Source of the DNA: Cryptomeria japonica
Taxonomy: Eukaryota > Streptophyta > Pinopsida > Cupressales > Cupressaceae
Reading direction: 5' to 3'
DNA length: 64,000 nucleotides
Assembly (NCBI RefSeq): GCF_030272615.1
Contig: NC_081407.1
Span: forward strand, 440,971,213 to 441,035,212
The notes beneath the pieces are model-generated. The model was not told where the DNA came from. It saw only the letters and a list, made by a program, of their open reading frames with translations, and searched no databases. This document shows, piece by piece, positions 10,793 to 23,877 of this stretch (position 1 is its first letter; each line of letters begins with the position of its first letter). The position numbers were made by a program, and so were the translations under genes.

Positions 10793-13321
10793 ATGGCACC
10801 TAAGAGAGAATTATCAGGAAAGGTTAATTACCAAGAGAGGGCTATCTGTGATGACTTCCTTGAACAATTGACATTGTCAACTAATGTGGCCGCAAAGGTA
10901 AAAGAACTTGTGCCAAGAGCTCCTCGCCTAAAAATAGGAGAGGGATTATATGATAAGGGTAACTGGCTAAGAGACCCACAAATTGGGTTGTCTGGGTTGG
11001 GATTATTTAAAGTTGGATTTGGCATGAGAAACTCCTCAGCCCCACAGAACAATATCTGGGAGTTGGATGTAGGCAAATTAGTGGCCCCTGGAGTATTCAT
11101 GGATGTGGATCTCCTAACTTAGATTGCACACAACTATGACCCAATTACAAGAAATGTCAAGGATATAAGTGGGAAAACCCTCATTGAAATAAATAATGAG
11201 GAGTTCAGAAATGCTTTTGGGCTTAGTGAATTTACTAATTTTCTAGAGCCTATTAATTTTAAATCACTAGCTCAGGTTTACAGTGTGCAGAGGAACCACC
11301 TTAGAAATGGGCCTCTTAAAGAATTCTTTGTGAAGATAGGCGGGTTAATGATTGTAGGACCTAACACTGGGGAGCCTTTTTCTTTAAATCTATTTACCCT
11401 TAGGGCCAAAGGATTATATTGGTCACTCTGCCAAATTCTAGGAGAAGATGCAGAAGCAAATATGCCAACTCATTACATGCTAATGGTTGCTCAAATTTTG
11501 AATCCCTCTTTGGCAGTGACCTTTGATTATGCTTCCTTTATCACTGATGCTATCCATGAAGGATTGATAGGAATAAAGAATGGGAAAGTGGATAGGCCTT
11601 TTGGGTGGTACTCCCTCCTCATGCATTTGTTTTTATTCAAGGGTGGTGATTATTTTGCAAGTGGGATGGATATTGTGAAAGAGAAAAATGGAGAGAAGAT
11701 GCCAGTGCAGTTATGGAGTATAGTGTTGTCATGGGATAGAGAAGATGCAAGCTTCTTAAAGTTTGATAACTATTTTGGATCTAAGATTAGGACTCTTATC
11801 TGTTCTGAGAATCCAAGAGTCCCTAAGTGAATATTTCTTAGCTGATAATAACTTTGTCACATCAGGAGCTTTCATGCAATTTGTGTGGAAGCAGAACATT
11901 GATGAATTTAATGCTAGGTGTGAAAAGAGGAAAAGTGAGCAGCCCCATAGAGATCCAACTGTGGTAGAGGAAGAGATAAAGCAAGAAATGGCTGATGAGT
12001 TTAAGACCATCACTCCTGAGCAGGGAAGGGACATGGTAGCACAGGCTGGGGTACTCATTCTCCCCGAACGGGATATAGCAGATGCCTTGGTTTTAGAGGT
12101 AGTAAGAAAAGAGACCAAACCTATGGAGGGAGTCACTTTAAGCAAAGATAATGCTACATTGGTCATGTAGTCTCTTAAAAGAGATGAAAATAAGAGGAAT
12201 CTGGACACCATAGGGTCAAGTTACCTTGGAGGAATGATAGTGAAAAGAGTGCAGAGCACTGGGGTAGTGGAAGCTGCTAGCACTATGCTAGAGACTGCAA
12301 AGTTTAGTGTTGCAGTAGTAGAAAGGGAGGCTAATGAAAAGGCAGATCTCCAAGTTAAGTTGGAGATAGTTCTAAGAGCTTACAACAATGCCAAGGAAGA
12401 GATAGCATCATCGCCAAGCTACAAAGCCAGTTGGCAAGACAATACCATCAAGGTGAGTCCTCAACATTGATGATCTCCTCTTCTCCTACAAGACCTCCAC
12501 GTACTAGCCCCATTATTGAGTTCCCACCATCTCCAGCACCTTCTAGTTCTCAATTGATCGAGATCACTCCCCATGAGTTGGAGAATTTAAAACAAGCTCA
12601 AGCCTTATATGCAAAGAAATATGAAGAGAGGGTAAAGGCTACAATTTTAAGTTTTGCTGACACTATAGGGTCTTCACTAATGTACAATAACATGAGTAAA
12701 ATCTTGGAAATGTGGAATGAGCTAAATGGGGACAAGGCTGTGTTAACACCTATTTTTGATAAATGGAGACCTAGAGAGTAGGATATAGAACTAATTTGTG
12801 TATCCTATGATGAGGCAGGGGTTGACCCTATCATTAAATCTACAAATGATATGACTAAGGATTTAGTAAAGTTGGTAGAAGGAGTAGATAATGCAGACAG
12901 AAAGATCAACTTGTACAAGAAAGAGTACACTGATCAGGTTTTTGAATTGCTACCAAGAGGTTTTGTCAGCCCAAACCAATTAAAGGAAAAACAAATATGG
13001 CTTAAGGAATTAGAAGCCAAATTGTCATTAAGGATAAAAGGAATTGTCAAATTAGAGGATGCCTCCATAATTGTTAAAACAATTGAAAAGATTGAGAAAA
13101 TCAAATCTCGCTATGGTTTCCTGAATTCAAAGGTTAATAAAAGAAGTTCTTGGAAAAGATTAGCCAAGAAAAAAGCAAAAGTAATTAACTTCTCATGGCC
13201 TGATGATGAGGTGTATCAGGAATGGACAAATAAATATGCAGTGCTTGATGTGGAGCAGTTAGAAGATGTTGCAACAGAACAACAAGAGGAAGAAGCCACA
13301 AATGTTGAAAGAGACTTGTAA
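10793..13321 (+). pseudogene. LTR-encoded protein of element A, 5' copy (decayed, deleted)
   Basis: The start MAPKRELSGK is kept, and the first ~110 residues are close to 90% identical by eye to element B's LTR protein. A TAG at 11120 stands where the 3' LTR copy has CAG. The frame then continues to about 11825, where ~1.09 kb present in the other LTR is missing. Downstream pieces (11832-12170, 12234-12470 and 12431-12781 in a shifted frame, 12851-13321) carry the helical C-terminal half and end at the TAA at 13319. The function of the family is unknown; see the intact-length B copy at 29264-32908. This copy can make no full product. Confidence 0.8.
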
Positions 13322-14112
13322 CTGCATTTGTAAAAGGTTTTGTAACTTCTTCTTGAGAAGTAATGATTGTAACAAACTCTCCTAGGAAAGTCCGAAGCTT
13401 TGTACGCATCCATATTGTTATAAATTGATACCAAGGCTAGTAAAGAAGATGATCACAAAGAATTGTAAGAAAACACTGCAGAAATTTATCTGGGCTTTTC
13501 CAAGTTTTAATGGAGAATATTCAAAGGTTTTTGTAATACTTTTTGGAAGAAAATATCAATATACAGACCATTGGTTTTGAGTTTAAACTTTGTGTTGTCT
13601 TCAAATATGTTTGCAAGTGTTTACTATTTCATTCTGAACAATCTAGGGTTATTTCGTTTGAATAGGGGTTGTAAGGCAACTTTCAGTAGATATGCTTCTT
13701 AGCTTTTCTCTTCAAGAGGGGAATTAAATATGTAGGAATCATTTCTACCAATAAATTCCTTGTGGGATACTTTGAATCTTGATGAGCGTAGTTTAATTTG
13801 GTATGAATAAATTCTTATGTGTGTTAGGCATATATAGGGATCTGCAGAAGCCAAACTAATGGGATGTGTGGAGCTATTTGATTGTGGGAGTATTGTTTGA
13901 ACTTAGATGACTCTATGACCTCGGATAAGGCACTGGTATAGATCAAGGTTGTCTATTACATATTTTGTAGGTCAATACTGAACATGAGTGCAATTTTCAT
14001 TCCTTTGTTTTAATTAGTTTTAAGGTGATTAGATCCACTAGTTTTTGGACTGGTTTGTTGTGGATTTATCTTTTAAAAGTGTGAATTTAGTTCACAAAGG
14101 TATACCCGCCTA

Positions 14113-14127
14113 GACTTTGAATAAGTC
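14113..14127 (+). other. Small hairpin near the 3' end of the A LTR
   Basis: GACTT (14113-14117) pairs with AAGTC (14123-14127). In B the same position has GGGCT/AGCCC, so pairing is kept with different bases. Just upstream GTGAA/TTCAC forms another stem in both families. It lies about 140 bp before the PBS; its role in RNA packaging or priming is inference. Confidence 0.5.
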
Positions 14128-14264
14128 CAAAGTGTAGAAGGTTAATCAAACCTTGTCATATGTTGTCCTGGAAGTTTCCTTCTCTTTAATATCTCTTCTG
14201 CATACAAAGTTATCATGTCACTATAAGGATGTTAAAGTGAATCAGATTTTGAGAACAACAAAAG

Positions 14265-14282
14265 TGGTGACTTTGCTGGGGA
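14265..14282 (+). other. Primer-binding site, element A (tRNA-Arg type, two C-to-T changes)
   Basis: TGGTGACTTTGCTGGGGA lies 4 bases after the LTR. It matches B's TGGCGACTCTGCTGGGGA except for two C-to-T transitions. The undecayed form is complementary to the CCA end of a plant tRNA-Arg as I remember it, the primer reported for Ogre elements. A second, partial copy (TGGCGACTCTG) lies at 14500-14510. Confidence 0.65.
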
Positions 14283-14567
14283 GAGTCATAGTGAAAATCC
14301 AAACGCAGATTTGTACCTAAAATTTATAAAGAAAATCATTGTGTGTTTGTTGAATAGATTGGTGTTTTAGGCAAATTGCAGTAGTGTTTGGAAGTCTCTT
14401 TTTGAATGTTCCCTTTGTTTTCTTGGTACATAATTTTGGTCTGAAGAATTGCGACATTTCTTTTAAAACTTGTTTTCATATTTCCCATAGTCTTGTGGGT
14501 GGCGACTCTGTTATCTTGGAACCAGTCCTTATGAAATACATAGAATTCTAAAAGGAAGACAAGCATA

Positions 14568-17500
14568 ATGCAAGGAGGAAAAAACACCAGATCATTCATG
14601 AAGGAGCATCCTTGTGAAACTTTGCAAGAAGGTTTGCCAGAATAGTCACGAAGAGGTCAGAAGAGGTCAGTGTTTCACGAACCATCAAATGCTACTTGGG
14701 TGCAAAAGAATAATAATACCGGTAAGATACCTGATCGACCTGTTTATGCAAAGTCTAATTCTTCTTCTAGAGATTTTGAACATGATATATTAGGTTTCCA
14801 TTCTGGATTGTTTGGAAATATAGATAATGCTCATGCTTTAAATCAAGATATATCTCATGTTAGTGTGTCTGCAAGAGATAGGACTAGTTCAAATGCAATC
14901 AGACATTCTATTCCTAGAACAATTGATGGAAATATTAGCTTGATTGATATAGATCAAGTCAATATATCTAACTCTGAGGAGAATTTCCCTGATGACGATA
15001 AAGTGTCACAGGAAATAGAAGATTTAAATAGGAGGGTTCACCACTTAATCTCCTTAAGAGCCCAAAAGGAAGCAAATAAGGAGAAGGAGGTTAAAGAAAA
15101 GCTAATGGAGAGAGATATGCTTCTTAGATAGATAGCTGATCTTGAAGTATTGGCCAAGGAAAAAGAAAAGAGTGATGAGGAAAGCCCTATGATTAGAGAA
15201 ATTCTGATCCCCAAGGCCAAGCTAGCATATAGGTTAACAGTCCAGCCAAACAGGGAAATACTTAATGATTTATAGCCTCCTAGGAATAACGTTGATAAAG
15301 GAAAGCAAAAATGGGTGGATGATGGAACTAGATCTAAAAATACATAAGAGATTTCTCATAGGCTATCAGCACATGAGAGAGAGATGGAAAGAATGAGGAA
15401 GGAAAAAGAGGATCTCCAAATAGAACTAGAGAAAGTTGAGTTGGAAGCAGCTAATCAGGAAGTGAAAAGAAAAATTAGCTACTTAAAAGCTCCCCCTATT
15501 ATTTTCCCATCAGAAGGTCTTAGTAAGCCTGATCCTCAACAAATTTCCCTTCCCCCGGTTAAAATTCAGCCTACTATGCCTACTAATATAGCAATAGTTA
15601 GTCAAATCCCTATGAACAATTAGCATAGCCAAATATCTCAGTCCCCAATTCCAAAAGTCAGAATGAACATGGGAAAAAATAATGTTGCTAACCCTTTTCA
15701 AAGGAGACCTATCAATTTGGAGCAGTATAGACAATTGTTCTTTGATGGGATCCTAGGATATCCCAACCATGTTCCCACTGAGTTAAGGGACAGACTCCAT
15801 AAGTTTGCTGGAAACAATGCAATTAGTGTTGAAGAACATTTAAAATCTTTTGGGGACCTAATAAATGATTATGAGATAGGGGATGAAGATGTCATAATGA
15901 AATTGTTTGTTCAGTCCCTGGTTGATGATGCAAGAGATTGGTACAAAGATCTTCCAGTTAATAGCATTGGGTCATGGGAGGACTTTAAGAATTGTTTTCA
16001 AGAACAATACGGTGATAAAACAAATGTGAGCTTCATGCTCAATGAATTTAATAACATCAGAAAATCTGATAATGAAATGGTCACCAATTTCAATGCCAGA
16101 TTTCAAAAGGCCATGCATAGATTATATCAGGTGATGAGGTTAGATGATAACATGTGTTTGAACACCTACTATAATGCATTTGATTCTAAGATGGCCTATA
16201 TCTTGAGGGATAAAAATCCACATAACTTGAGGGATGCATTTAGGATTGCCATTAATGTGGAAAGCAACAGAAAAGCATCTGGGAAGTTAGGAAGGAGAAT
16301 AGATGGTAGGTTATGGCAAGAAACAAAACATCAACCTAGCAAAGCTGCTAAGGAGGAAGACAAGATAGAAAAGTTGGTCATTGCTATGAAGGATCTGACT
16401 GCCAAGGTAAACAAAAATGACAAGCCCCATTATAACTGGCAAGATAGACCCCCTAGACTGCATGACATGCCTTATAATACCAACTGGAAAGATGGCAAAC
16501 CCTAGAATGAGAAGCCTAAAATTGCTCAAAATCAAGGCACTCTAGATCCCTTAAAAGGGAAAAATGTCCATAATATAGAAAATACTCCTTGGTGTATTGC
16601 TTGTGATGGGCCACATTCTCCTCATCAGTGTGCAGTAGCTCAAGCTCTTGAAGAATCCATGAGACAAGAAGTTGAGGCTGACATTAACATGTTTGAGACT
16701 ATTATAGAAAGTGATGAGGAATCCATACAAAGTGAATACAATGATGTGTTGGATAACGAAAGGTTTGTTCAAGGACAACTAACTCTGGATTGGCATCCTA
16801 CCTTGAATGTGGTAACAATTGAAGATGAAGAAGTTCATCTTAGAAGGCCTAGTGAGGAAGAAGTTAAAAGTCTCACCAAAGCTGCTATTGCTAAAGCAAA
16901 ACACCATTATAACTTAAGGAGCACCAAAGAAGGACACTGATCAGGGTGAACCTGGTTCCATGTTCATAAAAGAGATTACTCAAAAGGGGGCAACAAGTAG
17001 TGCTACTACTTTCCCTAAAATTGGTCAAGAAAAGAAGGAATAGGTTAAAGATGTACCTGAGAGTACAGATGATAAAAATACCAATGATATACAAGGAGTT
17101 GCCACAACAAAAAGGGCAAGTCATCTTAAGGCAGAAAGAGTTAGAGCTAATACTGATTTAAGCAGTAGTTCCACATTTGACATGGCTCAAGCTCTTACAC
17201 AAATGAAGGTCACTGTCCCATTAGTAGAATTACTAAAAATAAAAGAGCATAGGGATGCAACTTTGTCTTTGTTTTCTAATATATCTGATAGTGACACAAT
17301 CCTACCCACCAGTTTAGCTACAATTGGAAAGGATTAGGAACTCCAAACCCCAGAGGTTTATGTTGGAACCACTATCACTCAAGAGCCTTCACAAGTAGAT
17401 CCTTTCTATGTTACTTTGTTGGTAAATAACCGGTTGATAAAAAATTGCATGATAGATTCAGGAGCTACTGCTAATGTGATGCCCTATGGTGTCATGAAAG

Positions 17501-20500
17501 AACTAGGATTGTCAGTAACCACTGTATATGGAAAATGCTATGCTATGGATAATAGGGAAGTACCTGTGATAGGTACAATGAGAGATGTTGAAGTAAAAAT
17601 AGCAGCATTCCCTGAGACAACTTATAAAATGGACGTTATTGTTACTGACACTAAACCCCATTATGGTATGTTGTTGTCCAGGCAGTGGGCAGCAGTAGTA
17701 GGAGGAAATGTCCAACTGGATTTATCTTATGCCACCATTCCAATAAATGGGAATCAGGTCAAGTTGTATAGAGAACCACGTGCTCCTAGGGTAATTGAAA
17801 ATGTAGACCCCAGTATGCTCAATTGTATGATTGATGTGGATCTTGATAATTTCAGGTTACAACCAGTTTTACCTCAGCTAAAGAATGTTGACCCCATTGT
17901 GGTCGAATTAGAATCACAATAGTATGGTTTATGGTAGATGTATTTTGATGGAGCTTGCTCCAAAGAAGGATCTGGAGCAGGGGATCTTTTTGTATCCCCA
18001 TTAGGTATAACTTTTAAGTATTCCTTCTTATTGGCTTTCCAGTGCACAAATAATACTGCAGAGTATGAAGCCCTGTTATTGGGGCTGGAGGTTGCAAAAA
18101 GGCATGGAATCCAGCTGTTGACAGTGTTAGGGGATTCAGAATTGGTTGTCTCTTAGGTAAGATGTAAATATGCATCCAAAAATGATAGATTAAAGAGATA
18201 TAAACATACAGTTTGGGATGTCATTGAGCATTTTAGTGTGTTTTCTATTAATTGGATAGAGCGATCAAAAAATATTATGGCAGATTTTCTAGCTAATGTT
18301 GCATTGAAAAATGATGATGCAACACTAACCAACATCTCCACTGTGGAAATAAAATCTAGGCCTACCATCCCTAATAATGTGTATAATTGGCAAGTTTTTG
18401 CTGATGATGAAGATATTCTTAGGTTCATCCAATGTGTTGATGATTATGATGGACAGAAGATTGATTGCAATGCACTGGTGGAGGTGGTTGACGATAAGGA
18501 AACAGTGTTTCGAAATGACTTGGTTCAGTTAGAAACAAATGAGATACCTAAAGGGTTAGTAGAACTAGAGAGCATGTTTAGTTATAATGACAGTCACTTA
18601 CATCAGCAGTCTACCACCAAGTTGGAAGAATTGGAGGAGGTAAACTTGGAGACTGAATCATCCCCTAAGTTAGTATACATTGGGAAGAAATTACCCCCTC
18701 ATGTCAGAACTAATCTTATTAATTTATTGAAAAGATATAGACATGTTTTTTCTTGGTCTTATGAAGACCTAAAGGCGTATAGACAAGACCTTTTTCAGCA
18801 TGAAGTTCCTTTACTTCCAGATGCTAAGCCTTTCAAGCAGAAGCAGAGACCTATTAACCCCCTGTTAGAAACTAAGATGCAACAAGAGTTGACTAAGTTA
18901 AGAGAAGGGGGGATTATCAAACCTATAAGACATTCCTCATGGGTCTCCAATCTATTCCCAGTAAGAAAGAAAAATAGGGACATTAGATTGTGTGTGGATT
19001 TTAGAAATTTGAATGTTGCTTCTTTAAAAGATAACTACTCTTCCCCAAATATGGAGGCTATGGTGTAGAGAGTAATAGGCTGTGATCTTTTGTCCATGAT
19101 GGATGGTTTTTTAGGATACAATCAATTGTTAGTGAGAGAATCTAAACAGTTTAAAACTACTTTCACTACTCCATGGGGAACATATGTCTATGTAAGAATG
19201 CCATTCGGATTGAAAAATGTTGGAGCTACATTTCAGAGAGCCATGGATGTAGCCTTCAAAGAATTCATTAATATCATCATGGTGGTTTATCAAGATGATC
19301 TAACTTGCTTCTCCAAAGGGGCTGATGATCACTGTGGACATTTGGAAAAGGTGTTCAATAAAGCTTTGGAATTTGGTGTGTCATTAAATCCGAAGAAATG
19401 TCATTTTTGGGTCACTAAAGGAAAATTATTGGGGCATACTGTTTCCAAGGAAGGGGTAAGAATTGACCCTAAAAGAATAGAAGCAATAAACAAAGTGTCT
19501 AAACCGAAGAATGTTAAAGATATTCAATCCTTTTTAGGCAAAGTAAATTTTGTTAGAAGATTCATTGAAAACTTTGCAGAGATAGTGAAACCCATTGTCA
19601 AGTTGCTCAAGGATACCAAGTTTTGTTGGGATCAAGAAGCCTCTAAGGCTTTTGCTGAAATTAAAAAGGCCATTTAGGAAGCACCAGTGCTGAAATCTCC
19701 TAATTACAGTAAGCCCTTCTCCCTGTTCTCTTTTGCTTCATACCATACAGTAGCTGCAGTGCTGTTACAAAAGGATAATGAGGGATATGAACATCCCATA
19801 GCTTTCTATAGCAAGTCTTTGCAAGAAGTAGAATTAAAGTATGAAACCATGGAGAAACAGGCTTATGCTTTAGTTAAAGTTGTTAAGGCTTTCAGGCCAT
19901 ACTTGGTAAATGCAAAAATCACTGCTTATGTCCCACATGCTACAGTTAAAGATATCCTATCCCAGTCTGAGGTTACAGGAAAAACGTGCAGATGGATCAA
20001 TAGAATCCAAGAATTTGACTTGGAAATAAAGATCACCAAATTGGTGAGAGGTTTAGGTCTGGCCAAGCTCATGACTGAATCTAATCTTTTGAATGTTGAG
20101 ATAAATAATGTTGAAATCAAAAGTACTTCAGTCACTAGTATTGAAAGGCAACCTTGGTATTCAGAGATAGTTCAATTTTTAAGAGATGCTACATTTTTAG
20201 AAGGAACGCCACATAATTAGAGAAGAACTCTAAAATTGAAGTCTCAGAAGTATGTTCTCATTCAAGGTGACTTGTTTTGGAGAAATAGAGATGGAAGGTT
20301 ACTCATGTGTTTAGATGAATTCCAAGAAAAGAAAATGCTGATTGAAATGCATGATGGAATATGCGGAGGTCATTATTCTGCTAAGACAACTGCTAGGAGG
20401 ATAGTCTGAGTTGGGTATTATTGGCCTACCCTTTTCAAGGATGCTCATGAATATGTCAGGAGATGTGATCCATGTCAAAGGTTTTCATCCAAACTAAAAT

Positions 20501-21411
20501 ATGAAGGAGCTCTGCCCTTGAACCCAGTTACAGTGGAAGCACCTTTTGTCCAATGGGGGATAGACTTTATTGGAGAGATTGTTGAGAGATCAGGAAGAGG
20601 TCATAGATGGATCATAGTAGCCACTGATTATTTTACTGAATGGACTGAAGCCATTCCCACCAGAAGAGCTACAAGTAAAATTGTTATTGATTTCTTGATG
20701 GATTGTATCATAACTAGATTTGGAGTTCCTGTGAAATTAGTAATGGACAATGCTATGAGTTTTAGGTCAGAAGAGTTTGTCAATTTTTGTACTAGTCATG
20801 GGATAATCATGTCTTACTCTTCATCTTATCATCCTCAAGGAAATGGGCAAGCAGAATCCAGCAATAAAAGCCTCTTGAATATTATTGAGAAAATCTTAGA
20901 AGAAAACAAGAGGTCATGGGATCAAAAGTTGAAACTAGCTTTGTGGGCAGATAGAATAACTATCAAGAAGGCCATTGGGGTGTCACCATTTGAATTGGTA
21001 TATGGTACACTAGCCAGAGTGCTTGTAAACAATCTTCTTCCAGTGTAAAGGTTCTTGCAAGTTGAGGACATGGATTTATCAGAGCCTATGGAGGACCGAA
21101 TGATCCAAATGGTCGAAATGGAAGAGATCAAAGCTCTAGCTCATAAGAGAAATCTGAAGATTCAACTGCAGTCCAAGTACCTTTTTGATAAAAGGACATC
21201 ATTAAGGAAATTTCAAATTGATGATATTGTTCTTCAGTGGAATGCAAGAGGATAGGACAAGGGAAAGCACAAGAAATTTGAATCATTATGGATTGGCCCT
21301 TTTGTGGTCTATGATCTAAATGGAAAAGATTCTTATTTTGTGAAAAATATGAATGATGAAGTACATGAATTTCTAGTGCATGGAAAATTCCTGAAACATT
21401 ATTTCTCTTGA
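14568..21411 (+). pseudogene. Element A gag-pol polyprotein (decayed)
   Basis: Collinear with B's polyprotein (34029-40874) from the ATG at 14568 to the TGA at 21409. Domains seen in order: Gag core (about 15720-16200), a CCHC-like knuckle (about 16592), aspartic protease with DSGA (about 17458), archaeal-type RNase H starting MYFDGA (17938), reverse transcriptase with YQDD at 19288-19299, a catalytically degenerate gypsy RNase H, and integrase with HHCC, D, D and E. Breaks include TAG stops at about 14643, 15129, 15273, 15621, 16503, 17041, 17336, 17920, 17935, 18154, 19066, 19675, 20218 and 21254, other stops near 15346, 20407 and 21046, and a one-base insertion near 16930. Most TAGs stand where B has CAG or CAA. 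It cannot make a polyprotein. Confidence 0.9.
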
Positions 21412-21556
21412 GGTCCATGCATAGTAGGTCCTTTGTTTGTATATATTTTGTTTGTTTCCTGTTGTTTTTGTTTGGGTCTATGTTTTGGTCTGTTCTCCAG
21501 AGTTTTCTGAGTTTCTTGTGTTTACCTTGCAATCAACCATCCCCAGTCAGAGCCGT
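21412..21556 (+). other. Element A region between pol and 3' LTR
   Basis: About 145 bp of T-rich sequence followed by 'agtcagagccgt' directly against the LTR start at 21557. No purine tract that could serve as a normal PPT is adjacent to the LTR. Confidence 0.6.
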
Positions 21557-23877
21557 TGTTATCAATATTTTAGAAATGGATTTCTCTTTTCCCATAATTG
21601 GCTAAGTTTTTGGGTTTTTTTGTTAGGCACACTATCAATTGCTTCAAATATGTGTTAAGTCTTTAAGGGTTTAGGGTTTTTGGTTTTAATTGCTCAAATG
21701 TCTGATCAAAACCCTCTGGTTTCTATTCCTGCATTACTTTATTCACTTAAGTAATGGGTCTTGGGGTCGTGTGAAGTGTCCCCCTTGTTATTTACCTAGG
21801 CGGTCATTAAATAATTGTAAAATTTTACGCCTAATGCCTTTTTCCTTCTAATGTTGTCAGGTCCAGTAAGTGTTGCACAACTTCCAGATGAATCTATGGC
21901 TTTTACCATTTCATTAAGTGAAGTTGTGGGTGTGTTAAGCTATGTGAAATAGCAAAAGGGAAAAGCATGTTCAAATGTGTGCATTTGGTCCGGTTTAACG
22001 AAACTCCATCTCGCTCAAGATCTAATGGCTGACATTGATTCACAGCCGAAATAAGTGAGTGAGTTACCTTTCGTGAAATGATGAAAAGGTTTTACAGGAC
22101 CCAGTGGTGAAGACTTTTCCATGGCTAAAAGGTGATCAAGTTCAAGAGAAATCAACAGTTCATGTTGTTTCATGACTCATAGATGCTCATATGTTATGCT
22201 CTGCGAAACAGCGAAAGGTTTTTTGGCCCAGGAAAAGGGAGGTTTAATAGAAGCATAACAGATGCGCAAGTTCTCAAAGATCTGACGGCTAGCATAGTTT
22301 CATAGGAGGAAGATGCTTGAAAGATAGCTTTCATGAAATGGCGAAATGACATGGCGTTCCGAGCAAGCAGTCCAGCTAGTTGAGATGGCGAGTAAGATAA
22401 TGGCACGTGGCCGAAAATCAAAGTGGTTAGCAAATCAGATTTAAGGACTAAAAGGTGGGTCCAAGAAGATGAGTCATGCTGTAGGATAAGAAATGACCTG
22501 GCAGATATAGGTAGTAAGGAAAAGGTGGATCTCGATGTTTCTTCTCAGCCAGTAGAAAGTTGACATGTCAGTTCGGGAATGACTAGACACCAGGTGGATA
22601 ATGCTGAGTTAGAAAACCCACATTTGTCGGATTCGAGTAGGTTGTTAAGCATCGAACAAGTTTGATATAATCTAACAGTCCACGTGTATTCATGAGGGTA
22701 AGATGCTTGCATTTTAAAGCCCGTGAAATGGTGAAAGGAAAAGGTGGGCCTGAAGAGAAGATAAAGCATAAAGGTAAAAAAGGATTAACTCTATTTTGAT
22801 CCAAGGGTTCTTGTTGTTTCATGGCAGCAAATCAAATGAATGTTAAGGCCTATGAAATGGCAGAAGAGAAAAAGAGATTCTTCTCGGCATGACGTGGAGC
22901 GACAGCTATCACTTCTTGTAAAGCTTGATGGTGATGTGTCATTTGACACGTAGTTTCAGAAGGTGATTCAGGACCCACCAAGGTGTAACTGGCAGTTATG
23001 TAGCAAATAGTGACATGTGGTTGACTCTAAACTAAACCCAAAGAGTTTCCCAGAGCTAATGGCCGAATGCCATGTGCCATTTGTTAATCGGTGAATAAGT
23101 GGGGTAAGCAATAAAGGTCTCACTTAAAAGATGGTCATCTCAAGATAGATCCAACACTTCTCACTATTTCATGGCCTAAAGATGCAAGCAGATTATCTCC
23201 TGCAAAATAGCAAAAAATTGTTAGCCATCAAGATGAGGCGCGGTTAGTGAAAAAGTTAACAGTCCCGGTAGGGGTTAAAGGTCAGGTAGTTAGAGTTCCA
23301 TCTAACGCTTGGCGTAGCTTTGTGAAAGGAAAGTGCTCGCAGGATAAAGCTTGTGAAATGCCAAAAAGAGGTAGGGCCCGATGCAAAAGCAAAGAGGTTA
23401 AGGCAGTGTAAAGGCTGATCAAGTCTCATCTGATCGGACGGTTGGCATGATTTCATTTGGTGAAATTGCTGGAAAGTTATTCTCTGCAAAATGGTGAAAG
23501 AGAGAAAAGGAAAACACACAGGCATGTTATGACCCACTGGAGTGAAATTTTTGAATTCTTCTATGAATTCAATTCTGAAGGGACAATTGAAGCATGTGGT
23601 ATCAATGTCGTAGTTTAGAGCCCGACTACCGTATATGATTACGCATCAATTGAATGAAGGCATCATTCTAAAGAGTAGTTGAGGAGAAGCGGTTTCAGAG
23701 AAAATTTATTTAGTTGCAGAGCTAATTTCTTCAATCGCAGAGCAAATTTCTTCAAGCAAAAAATAGGTTCTCTTATACTCTTGTTTGGCAATTACTTAAC
23801 AGCGTGTTTTAATTGAGGTCTTGATTTGTCACAGAATAGTTGGGGTTAGTAATTAAATTGCTTGCATAGTCTTTAAG

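Larger units (their letters stand above)
8475..14260 (+). repeat. Element A 5' LTR (5,786 bp, internally deleted)
   Basis: The LTR starts at TGTTATCAG (8475) and ends ...GAGAACAACA (14260), four bases before the PBS. It aligns along its length with 21557-27456 plus 47403-48381, except that about 1.09 kb matching 24912-25990 is missing at about 11825. It contains hairpin modules (8850-10420), a conserved block (10440-10540), the LTR-encoded ORF (10793-13321) and two small hairpins near the end (GACTT/AAGTC at 14113-14127). Confidence 0.9.

Noticed and set aside
11820-11840. Treating the missing 1.09 kb in A's 5' LTR as a spliced intron
   Set aside because: The segment is coding in the other LTR and in B, and the joint has no GT...AG signals.
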